Origin: Lantana camara
Lineage: Eukaryota; Streptophyta; Magnoliopsida; Lamiales; Verbenaceae
NCBI GenBank assembly: GCA_037501455.1
Contig: CM074865.1
Coordinates: 8,629,001 to 8,693,000, forward strand
Length of the DNA: 64,000 nucleotides
Direction: 5' to 3'
Positions 10,889-20,163 of the stretch are shown piece after piece; the first letter of the stretch is position 1; each line of letters opens with the position of its first letter. The position numbers were made by a program, and so were the translations under genes. Below the pieces are notes generated by a model, which was given only the letters and a program-made list of their open reading frames with translations, was not told the origin of the DNA and searched no databases.

Positions 10889-12822
10889 TGTTAGGAATAG
10901 TACCCTAGAAAGCCGATTGTATATCCACTTTGTACTTTTCCTTATTGTAATCACAGACAATCTTTGAATAAAATAACGAATTGAGGCAACACTTCTTTAT
11001 ATGCTCTTGTTTGGTATGCGTTTACTTTAGTTGTGAACGTATGAGAACTCCCCTAATCCTGATGACTTTAGGACTCTACTATTTAGGTGAAATGGTTCAT
11101 GAAACGAGCCCTATATCACATAAGTCATGATTAGTAAAATACTCCAAGCCGATGAGTCCTACAGACAGTGGGAGTGTCAACCTGACTCCTCTAAGGCTTG
11201 CTTGTGGGATCACGCCCTTAAGAAGGACCGCCTTGTTTCATGGAGGTGCAAAGTGTATAGTTTATACGTGCGTGATACATGAGGGTGCTTACTTCAATAA
11301 GTAAGTTCACTGAGGTGCCCCGTGTGAGAACATTCCTAAATGGGAAAGGAAGTTTATATTTCAGGAAATGGAAACTTCCAGATTAGGAAATATCTCACTA
11401 GTCATTGATGTGATTAATTGATCCTTAAGACTTGAGGTTCCTTGTCACTTTATGAGTTAACTCTGTAGTCTTAGGTATAAGCTTTAAAGGGTGTCGCCTT
11501 AGACAACTGATTCAAGGCTTATGCTGGGGCTGCACAAGTGATTCATGAAAGTGAATGAGAATCAAGAAAGGACCTACACTTGCATTTGCAAGGTGATCTC
11601 TTATTGTGTAAGTCATTCATATGCCATATGGAGTCCTTGGCCAAGGCAGTAGATCAAGACATCAAGAAAAGGGTTTCTTGGATTGAGATCAAATGGATAT
11701 GAAATGCACTTAGCTTTAAGACCAGATTATTAGGGTTCTGATTATTCCCTTACCCTAGATCTTGGTTGAGAGATAGTAAGTAGGAGGATTGTATCTCACA
11801 TGAATCAATGACTTAAAGGTTCTGTCGAATCCGAACATTCCAATTCAGCTAGGGGTTAAACACATGTTGTTAGACTATAGTCGTTTAATCTGTGGACTGA
11901 TTAATTAATTAGTGAATTAATTAATTAGGGTCACTGCTAATTGAATTGAGAACCTAGAGGGTCACACACAACAACTTGGTTACATGAGTTGAGGCTTTGA
12001 AATGATTAAACGAGTTAATCGAGCCAAAAGGGTTCCACTCACACGTGTGGGTCACGTGCGTGACACGTGTCCTATATGGACACGTGTGCACCATGCGTGT
12101 ATATTTATTTATGTATTAAGTAATTAATGTGTTAATTATTTAATAGACATTGGTTTAATTTTGAATTAAAAAGAAAGTCTTATTTTTGGAAAATTAATCT
12201 ATTTAATTAATTATGAATTAATTAATTAGATAAATAAGTTATTTATTTATTAATAAATAAAGTATAATATTATCCAAAAGGGTTTTGGTTATTTTAGCTC
12301 TCCTAAAAGTTGATTTGAATTAGAATTCAAAATCAAAGTTTGGAATTACTTGATGATCAAGCAATAAGAGAGAGGAACCAAATCCTTAGTCCAATAGGAC
12401 TAGGTTCGGCCGCCCCTCCCTTTGCTATATATAGGGGAGCTCGAACTCTCCTCAAGGGTGATTGATGAATTCCTCTTGGTTCATGTGTTGAACACCATCC
12501 TTTCTCCAAGATCAAATAAACCCTAGGTTAAGCCTAAACACTAATTAGAGAACTAGCTTCCTTACTAGTTAGATTGTAGTCAAGTTAGTGGACTATCTCT
12601 AGAGAGCTTCAAGTTAGCAGTTTTTAAAGATTCGAGCTTTACCAAGGAGAGGGGATCAAGCTGCGAGAAGAGCGTTCTTGGGTGGCTTGAAATGCTTTAA
12701 GAAAGATTATTGAAAAGTAAGTTTCTAATCTCTAGGAGTTTGGATTCATGATTGCGAGTTTTTGATCCTTTTGTTGGAAAATTTTTAAATTTCCGCTGCT
12801 TTCTGATTCCGTTTTTCCAGCA
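10889..12822 (+). mobile_element. Solo LTR S1, same Copia family as A/B
   Basis: Begins TGTTAGGAATAGTACCCTAG and ends TTTTTCCAGCA, collinear with the A 5' LTR (16072-17988). Flanks are ACCAA (10884-10888) and ACCTA (12823-12827), a 5-bp TSD with one change, and integrase reading continues in frame across it. No internal domain remains, so it is a product of LTR-LTR recombination. It holds an ACGTG cluster near 12040-12090 and a TATA-like sequence (TATATATAGGGG) near 12425. Confidence 0.9.
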
Positions 12823-13356
12823 ACCTACAGGATCATTCTGTAACATTTAAAGACTATGCTTGAGAGAAAAAAGAGCGAGTGGGCCGAAGAGTTACAAGGG
12901 GCTTTGTGGGCTTACCGAACGACCTCACGAGCGGCCACAGGTGAAACCCCTTACTCGCTTGTTTACGGCTCAGAAGCACTGATACCTGCAGAAGTCGCCC
13001 ATGAATCCACTCGTGTGGCGTATTTCGAGATGGGAATTAATGAAGAAAACAGAGCGCTGGAGTTAGATCTTTTGGAAGAGAAGAGAGACAAAGCCTGGGC
13101 ACGTATTCATGAATACAAAGCGTCTGTCGCTCGACAATACAACAAGCGGGTTAAAGAAAGAACCTTCCAATCAGGAGACTTAGTTCTGAAGAAAGTAGAA
13201 GTCTCAAAGCATGTGAGAAAGTTAGATCCCAACAGGGAAGGTCCATTCAAAATTATACAAGTCAGAGCTAACAATACCTACACGCTCGAGACACTCCAGG
13301 GCGAGCGTCTCCAGCGTTCGTGGAATGCCTGCAATCTTCGAAGGTTTTATGTTTGA
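12823..13356 (+). pseudogene. G integrase C-terminal part
   Basis: Continuation of integrase after solo LTR S1. The first codons resume the helix after the catalytic Glu, with a TAA near 12841; open from 12856. Landmarks are the WAEELQGALWAYRTT block, TGETPYSLVYGSEA, and a C-terminal GDLVLKKVE...GPFKI SH3-like segment. It ends with TGA at 13354-13356, which looks like the genuine end of the pol polyprotein because only non-coding sequence follows on this strand. Confidence 0.88.
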
Positions 13357-14627
13357 ATCTTAAAAACTTTGTAAAAACCCACTTCTAGGCTATGTGTATT
13401 ATCCATTTACAAGCATTACTTATCGAAATGATTTCACCTTACTTTAGGAAAAGTCTTTTATGTTCTTGATTATAGTCAGGGATTCCCCTTGAAACTCAGG
13501 GCGAGAGCCACACAGACCCAAGGTGCACGAATCTCACTTGCCCAAGAGTCAAACGTTACGCTTATCTAGTGCTTCACTCCGCATAACGGTTCGCCCTCAT
13601 CGGAAAGCCTGATAACGCTCATGACCAACCTAAGAGGGGGAGACAGGGCTAACTGGATCATCTCCGAGTCACGCTCGACTAGCTAGCTGGAATTTCACTT
13701 CCAGCTCACGCTTGTATTTTTACAAACATTTGGAAAAAATACTCAAAGTAAATGCGCCCGCAGGGACATCCCACTAGGCCAGGGTTGCTTGTCAAAACAA
13801 GTAACCAGAGCTCGAAAGAGAAATTCCCCGCGCATCTTGAACAAACACCAAAGGGTAACCTAGAAGCTCTCAAATGAGGCCCCCTGCATTCAAAATCACC
13901 AGGAAAATGATCAAGGGCATCCGTCTAGCATATGACCTTTAGTCAAGTTTCTGAAGGCCTGGACAACGGACACCCTCGGTGCGTGACCCTCGTGCCCATA
14001 GTGCGGCTAAAGAACTTTTTTGGTAAGTACCAATTAAGACTAGACGAAGGGGGCCCTCAAAGCGAGAACATCGCATTCACAAGGGCGTCCGTCTAGCATA
14101 TGACCTAGAAGCTGTTAGATAAGTTTCTATTATTCTTGACCAGGGAACCCTCGAAAAACGGGACACTTGCGCTCATCAAAGACTTAGTACAATCCCTACA
14201 ATACTTAAACAAATTTTCACAAGGCTTAAACCAGGGCCCACTCAGAATGTGACCCTCGCGTTTGTTTAAAAAACTTAGCCAAATTTTACGAGTTTTTGTG
14301 TATAATTTACTTAGCTTATTACTCCGAATCTTAACATCACAAGGTTTTGGTAAAACAAGTTCACAAGTAAAATGCAAGGAAGACAAAAAAAAAAATTTGC
14401 CACAATATGGAAATTCATTCGTTCATAAGAAGGAGGGCAACGCTCGTTGATTACAAAATACTGAAGCACGTTGGCCCTTGGCAAAATCATTCATCAAGAA
14501 ACAGAAGAAAAATTACAAGTAAGGAAAATGAGAACTTTCAGAAGGGGGAAACATCTTAAGCACCTTGAGCGGCGCCGTCCTCCAAATCAACCACCTCATC
14601 TTGTGTTTGAGGAAGGGGCTCGGAGGC
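13357..14627 (+). other. Non-coding spacer of G between pol and the antisense gene
   Basis: No plausible ORF on either strand. It contains a 27-bp direct repeat with one mismatch (13912-13938 and 14080-14106, core TCCGTCTAGCATATGACCT, 168 bp apart) and several GACCCTCG words. It separates the converging sense pol and antisense genes and would hold the transcript 3' ends of both. Confidence 0.6.
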
Positions 14628-15626
14628 TTAAGGAACTTGAGGGTTGGAATCAGGAACGCTTGGAGGAACCGAAGCATTTTCAGTAGGTGGTGCTTGAGGA
14701 TCGCTTGGGGAAAGGCCCTCAGGAGCAGGTATGGCCTCGATAGCTCTCTCGTTGTTCTGGACCGCGCGAAGAGCCTCTTCTGCTTGGCGAGTGGCCAAGA
14801 ATTCATCTTGGAGAAGTTTTACCAAGTAATTGTACCCCGGCTCGCTTATGTTGGCCTCAGGATCCGTTCCATTGTCCACTGGGATTTGGTAGTGCTCATC
14901 AAATCTCAATCCCATGTCAGCACGCCCTCGTGAAGAGATGGCCGCTAAGCCCAGATGGATCATTTGCTCAATAGCCAAGTTAAAGGCATTTTGAGCCTCG
15001 ACATAACAGTGGAGTGAAGTGGCGAACCCAAATGCCTTGAAGTGGAAAAACTTGATTATGGCTTCCTTGTTGGCTCTCTCCAGGCGCTCGGGAAGCGACC
15101 GCTGGAATTCGTCTTCACAAGCCTTCTTGCTGGCCTTAGTATACTTTTTTTTGGCCTCGTTATGCTTGCGAATCCACTCATTCGTCTCCGCCATCAGCTT
15201 TTTGTAATTTTCATTAAGAGTGGTGTTTTCCGAGCGGTGTCTCTTCCGAGAGTCTTCTGACTTCTTGTAGTCCTCTTGCAACTTTTTCAACTCCGCCTGC
15301 AACTTGTTATGCTCAGTTTGGAGAGAGAGGAATTTGGTCTTCTCCACATCTAATTCCTCTTGGATTTGGGCAGGGTCATTCGCGTGCGCCATCTTCTTGT
15401 ATTTCGCCTTGCAGTCGGCGTACACAATGGCGCGCCTCTGGAGGTTTCTTGCCCTCGGTAATACTTGCTGCATTTTCATAAGGAAGAAAGAAATTCTCAT
15501 ACTTAGCATTTTGTAGAAGAAAATGTATGGAAAAAGTTAGAAGAATGAAGGATCTTACAGAGATGACGGCATTGATGAGATCCTCTGCCACTTTCTCTGC
15601 GCTCTTAGAGAATAGCGCTCTGTGGT
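14628..15626 (-). pseudogene. G antisense gene, C-terminal coiled-coil part
   Basis: Minus-strand reading enters at 15626 in the frame SKSAEKVAEDLINAVIS. A candidate intron (15468-15557, GTAAGATCC...AAATGCAG, 90 bp) joins this in phase to QVLPRARNLQRR. There follows a long charged heptad-rich region (EELDVEKTKFLSLQ, LKKLQEDYKKSE) predicted as coiled coil, then a Phe-rich helix segment and an acidic/Pro tail ending SNPQVP at a TAA (14628-14630). Removing the intron reunites two overlapping frames, good evidence that splicing is real. The upstream part lies beyond Copia elements B and C (34493-34521, then 44592). The function of this protein family is unknown. It is similar in layout to plant PF04195 proteins: N-terminal globular domain, then coiled coil. 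Confidence 0.75.
15468..15557 (-). other. Candidate intron in the antisense gene of G
   Basis: On the minus strand ...ATCTCT|GTAAGATCC to ATGAAAATGCAG|CAAGTATTA. Donor and acceptor match plant consensus. Removal keeps phase 0 and joins coherent coding on both sides, whereas the unspliced frame soon ends. Confidence 0.65.
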
Positions 15627-15631
15627 CCCCT

Positions 15632-16071
15632 TGTTGGAAAAAAAACGAATCAGAAAGCAGCGGAATTTAAAAATTTTCCCAACAAAAGGACCTTGGACTC
15701 GCAATCGTGTATCCAAATTCGTAGAGATAAGAAACTTACTTTTCTTTTATTCTTTCTTGAAGCGTTTCAAGCCACCCAAGAACGCTCTTCTGGCGGCTTG
15801 ATCCCCTCTCCTTGGTAAAGCTCGAATCTTCAAACTTCTAACTTGAAGCTCTCTAGAGATAGTCCACCAACTTGATCACAATCTAACTAGTAAGGATGCT
15901 AGTTCTCTAGTTAGTGTTTAGGCTTAACCTAGGGTTTCGTTTATCTTGGAGAAAGGATGGTGTTCAACACATGAACCAAAAGAATTGCCAATTAGCTCTA
16001 AGGGGAGCTCGAGCTCCCCTATTTATAAGAGGGGAGTGCCCGAAATTCCTAGTCCTTATGGACTAGGGTTT
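15632..16071 (-). repeat. B 3' LTR, first piece
   Basis: Collinear with 32539-32977 of B's 5' LTR. It stops at ACTAGGGTTT, where the TGTTAGG terminus of A begins. GGTTT (16067-16071) is the left half of A's target duplication; the right half was lost. Confidence 0.88.
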
Positions 16072-17988
16072 TGTTAGGAATAGTGCCCTAGAAAGCCGAT
16101 TGTATATCCGTTTTGTGCTTTTCCTTATTGTAATCACAGATAATCTTTGAATGAAATAACGAATTGAGGCAACACTTCTTTATATGCTCTTGTTTGGTAT
16201 GCGTTTACTTTATCTGTGCATGTATGAGAACTCCCCTAATCCAGATGACTTTAGGACTCTACCATTTAGGTGAAATGGTTCATGAAACGAGCCCTATATC
16301 ACATAAGTCTTGATTAGTAAAATACTCCAAGCCGATGAGTCCTACACACAGTGGGAGTGTCAACCTGACTCCTCTAAGGCTTGCTTGTGGGATCACGCCC
16401 TTAAGAAGGACCACCTTGTTTCATGGAGGTGCAAAGTGTATAGTTGATACGTGCATGATACATGAGGGTGCTTACTTTAATAAGTAAGTTCACTGAGGTG
16501 CCCCATGTGAGAACATTCCTAAATGGGAAAAGAAGTTTCTATTTCAGGAAATGGAAACTTCCAGATTAGGAAATATCTCACGAGTCATTGATGTGATTAA
16601 TTGATCCTTAAGACTTGAGGTTCCTTGTCACTTTATGAGTTAACTCTGTAGTCTTAGGTATAAGCTTTAAAGGGTGTCGCCTTAGACAACTGATTCAAGG
16701 CTTATGCTGGGGCTACACAAGTGATTCATGAAAGTGAATGAGAATCAAGAAAGGACCTACACTTGCATTTGCAAGGTGATCTCTTATTATCTAAGTCATT
16801 CATATGCCATATGGAGTCCTTGGCCAAGGCAGTAGATCAATACATCAAGAAAAGGGTTTCTTGGATTGAGATCAAATGGATATGAAATGCACTTAGCTTT
16901 AAGACCAGATTATTAGGGTTCTGATTATTCCCTTACCCTAGATCTTGGTTGAGAGATAGTAAGTAGGAGGATTGTATCTCACATGAATCAATGACTTAAA
17001 GGTTCTGTCGAATCAGAACATTCCAATTCAGCTAGGGGTTAAACACCTGTTGCTAGACTATGGTCGTTTAATCTGTGGAGTGATTAATTAATTAGTGAAT
17101 TAATTAATTAGGGTCACTGCTAATTGAATTGAGAACCTAGAGGGTCACACACAACAACTTGGTTACATGAGTTGAAGCTTTAAAATGATTAAACGAGTTA
17201 ATCGGGCCAAAGGGGTTCCACACGTGTGGGTCACGTGCACGTGCCTCACACGTGTATATGTATATATATGATATATATATTAAATAATTAAATGTGTTAA
17301 TTATTTAATAGACTTTGGTTTAATTTTTGAATTAAAAAGAAAGTCTTATTTTGGAGAAAAAATAATCTAGTTAATTAATTATGAATTAATTAATTAGATA
17401 AAATAAGTTATTTATTTTAAATAAATAAAGTATAAAATTATCCAAAAATAGTTTGGATATTTTTAGCTCTCTTGAAAGTTGATTTGAATTTGAATTCAAA
17501 GTCAAAGTCAAAATTACTTGATGATCAAGTAATAGGAGAGAGAGAGACCAAAACCCTAGTCCATAAGGACTAGGAATTTCGGCCACTCCCTTATTATAAA
17601 TAGGGGAGCTCGAGCTGCCCTTAGAGCTAATTGGCAATTCTTTTGGTTCATGTGTTGAACACCATCCTTTCTCCAAGATAAACGAAACCCTAGGTTAACC
17701 CTAAACACTAACTAGAGAACTAGCATCCTTACTAGTTAGATTGTGATCAAGTTGGTGGACTATCTCTAGAGACTTCAAGTTAGAAGTTTGAAGATTCGAG
17801 CTTTACCAAGGAGAGGGGATCAAGCCGTGAGAAGAGTGTTCTTGGGTGGCTTGAAACGCTTCAAGAAAGAATAAAAGAAAAGTAAGTTTCTTATTCCTTC
17901 GAATTAGGATACACGATTGCGAGTCCAAGGTCCTTTTGTTGGGAAAAATTTTTAAATTCCGCTGCTTTCTGATTCGTGTTTTCCAACA
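16072..17988 (+). repeat. A 5' LTR
   Basis: 1917 bp, TGTTAGGAATAG...TTCCAACA. It has a TATA box at 17595-17602, an ACGTG-rich block at 17216-17260, and perfect AATTAATTAATT-type inverted runs. It matches S1, S2 and the B LTRs. Confidence 0.93.
17595..17602 (+). promoter_or_regulatory. TATA box in A 5' LTR
   Basis: TATAAATA followed by GGGGAGCTCGAGC. The same arrangement, in reverse, is in B (near 15932 before and 32928 after) and in S2 (TATATATAGGGGAGCTCGAG). It likely sets the start of the genomic transcript. Confidence 0.7.
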
Positions 17989-17990
17989 AG

Positions 17991-18002
17991 TGGTATCAGA
18001 GC
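17991..18002 (+). other. A primer-binding site (initiator Met tRNA)
   Basis: TGGTATCAGAGC two bases after the LTR end is complementary to the 3' end of plant initiator methionine tRNA, the usual primer of Copia elements. Confidence 0.92.
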
Positions 18003-19629
18003 CACCTCGTTAATAGTATTTCTGATTCGTCTCAATTATATTGAATTTGGTAGAAATTCTTAGGCTTGATACAATTGAGTATTTGTAATTGTTTTAGAAG
18101 CCTGAATTACGAAACTGTATTTTTTCCTGAAAGTTTCTGAAAAATTAGTTTTTACAAAATTTAATTTTTGAAAACAATTTTAGATTTGAAACTGTATAAA
18201 CTGTTTTGGATTTCTTGGATTGGTTTTGCTTTTGAACGAAAACACGAAACGAAAAGCCTGGATTACGAACACGCGAAACTCCGCGCGGGAAGGCGTCGCG
18301 GGCTTCGAGCACCGCTGCCCGCCTGTCCTAGGCGCGCGCAGGGCAACTGCCCAGCGCCCTCCCGCAACCGCGCGGGAGGCCTTCCGGTATCGTTGCCAGC
18401 CCTGGCCGGGATAGACCGGCCAGCCGCCCGAGAGGGCTGCGCGCATCGGCGTGCGTGATGTGCGCGGCTCTTTCGTGCATGGGCCCCGTTTTTTTTCGTG
18501 ATCCGTGTTTTCGTGTTTCGTGCAATCCAGTCCCAATTTTTTTTATTTTAATTTTAAAATTTTATTTTTGAATATTTATTTTAATTTTTTAATAAAACTT
18601 AAAATTGGGATTTTTGAGAAATAGAAACGGTTTATATTTTGGGAAAATACATCTTTGATAAAATTATTAATTTTCAAAAATTGATTGGAATTTTATTTGT
18701 TTTTGTTAATTTGGGATTTATTGAAAACTTTTATAAACAAGACTCGCATCAAGTCGTGTTTTAAGTCATTAGGACTTGAAACGAGAATTTTAATTTATTG
18801 GCTAAATTTAAATTCTCGCAAAAGCATGTTAGGTGATCATGGATTTAGATCTATGTATGGTTTTAATTTATGCACATGGATGGTTTAAATTGGGGTTGGA
18901 GCCCTATAGTTGCGTTTTTCAATTGAGGTTGGAGCCTCACTTATGTGCGTACTGTTATGTGATTTATTATGTGGCTTTCCATATTACTGTTTTTGAGGCA
19001 GGGGTATGCCCCGTGTAATTGTCTAAGGCCAATATGAAGATTGAGCCTTATTACTTTATGTCTTTTTCTTTTATTAAAATTTGAGAGTAGAGATAGGTGG
19101 TGAAGTTTTATTTTCATTTTGGAGACAATGCACCCATGGAGTAAGATGGACCACATTCAAGTAACAAGGAGGCCATAAGTGAAGACCCCTCAAAATGTTA
19201 GGGAGGGGAATCTCAATTGTAAAAAAATGTAATAGAGATAGGGCTCGTATTTTGTTACCGCTTTCCCTTATGTGATTTAAACTGTTTATGTGGCATGTAT
19301 GTTAGAACTTGTGATTGTGGAGTGGCTCCCACATATCACGCATAAGATAGGTAGAACCCATGATCATTACATGTTAGTATCATGCTAGGACATGTTATCT
19401 GTTTATGTGCTTGTTTGAAATGCATTTAAGTGTACTTGCATTAATCAAGACTAATAAAATTGGATAACATATATGTTGCTGAGGTCGAACCGGACAACTC
19501 TCCGGTTGATTCGAAAATTTCCATTAAATATTAAGCTAATTTCGAACAAATAGGTATTTAATTCGAGATGCAAATTTTGAATTAAATTCCTAGCATTCCA
19601 TCAATAGGTTTTAAGTTTAGTAAGTGAAA

Positions 19630-19662
19630 TTAGTTATTGTCCGCGAGTCGTGGGATAGCTAG
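19630..19662 (+). promoter_or_regulatory. Leader hairpin H1 of A
   Basis: Arms TTAGTTAT / ATAGCTAG (8 pairs, two G-U) enclose TGTCCGCGAGTCGTGGG. The core folds again (CCGC/GUGG) around a GAGUC loop. The matching hairpin in C is at 40963-40996, with arms changed but still paired. Confidence 0.65.
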
Positions 19663-19734
19663 TGGAGCTTATTAGTTCTTAGTTACCTAATTGATCCTTT
19701 TAAATGATCAATATTTCGTGATCAATTCTAGCAA

Positions 19735-19763
19735 GGGCGATGTCCGCGAGTCGTAGGTCGTTC
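19735..19763 (+). promoter_or_regulatory. Leader hairpin H2 of A
   Basis: Arms GGGCGA / TCGTTC (with G-U pairs) enclose TGTCCGCGAGTCGTAGG. Counterparts are B 30759-30787 and C 40862-40891. Confidence 0.6.
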
Positions 19764-19819
19764 GAACTAAGTTTTGGTCATGATCTTATGATTGATGGGT
19801 CTAACTTAACGCCTAAGTA

Positions 19820-19853
19820 AATATGGATGTCGCACGAGTCGTGGGTCCATATT
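19820..19853 (+). promoter_or_regulatory. Leader hairpin H3 of A
   Basis: Arms AATATGGA / TCCATATT (8 perfect pairs) enclose TGTCGCACGAGTCGTGGG. B has one C-to-T change (TCTATA) that keeps pairing as G-U. The C copy is at 40774-40803. Confidence 0.68.
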
Positions 19854-19932
19854 GAAAGATAGTGATGCAAAAACAATTACTAAGAGTTCTAAAGGTGTTA
19901 GAATTGGTAAGTTGTACCTACCTGGGGTTCTT

Positions 19933-19965
19933 ACTTAGAATGTCCGCGAGTCGTGGGTTCGAGGT
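19933..19965 (+). promoter_or_regulatory. Leader hairpin H4 of A
   Basis: Arms ACTTAGAA / TTCGAGGT (7 of 8 paired) enclose TGTCCGCGAGTCGTGGG. The C copy at 40658-40687 has TTTGGA / TCCAAA instead, all paired. It lies about 200 nt before the gag ATG. Confidence 0.63.
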
Positions 19966-20163
19966 AAAATGCCTAGGATCTTAGTACCCATTGGGAAACG
20001 TGTTCCTCTTAGATCTTTGGGAATTATAGATCTTTGAAAAACAGTGGGAGCTACATTAGATTAAAGACCTTATCTTTTGTATATCGTTATAATTCAGCAT
20101 GCTCACTAGTTCTATGTTTTACCATTTAGGTCGTAGATTCTGTGATTCTCTACGTGTTTTGAA

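Larger units (their letters stand above)
18003..20163 (+). other. A 5' leader with GC-rich block and four hairpins
   Basis: A 2.2-kb leader without a long ORF. Bases ~18283-18480 are very GC- and CpG-rich and contain the perfect stem CCTCCCGC...GCGGGAGG. Bases 19630-19965 hold four hairpins with a shared core (listed separately). The remainder is AT-rich. A leader this long upstream of gag is expected to contain packaging and dimerisation signals, although none is described for this family as far as I know. Confidence 0.75.

Noticed and set aside
14565..15516. Plus-strand ORFs opposite the coiled-coil region
   Set aside because: They are shadows of the minus-strand antisense gene, which has coherent coiled-coil composition and a natural stop.
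18168..18536. ORFs on both strands in the GC-rich part of the A leader
   Set aside because: GC-rich DNA has few stops. The frames are not shared with B or C at the same place, and the block is in the untranslated leader.
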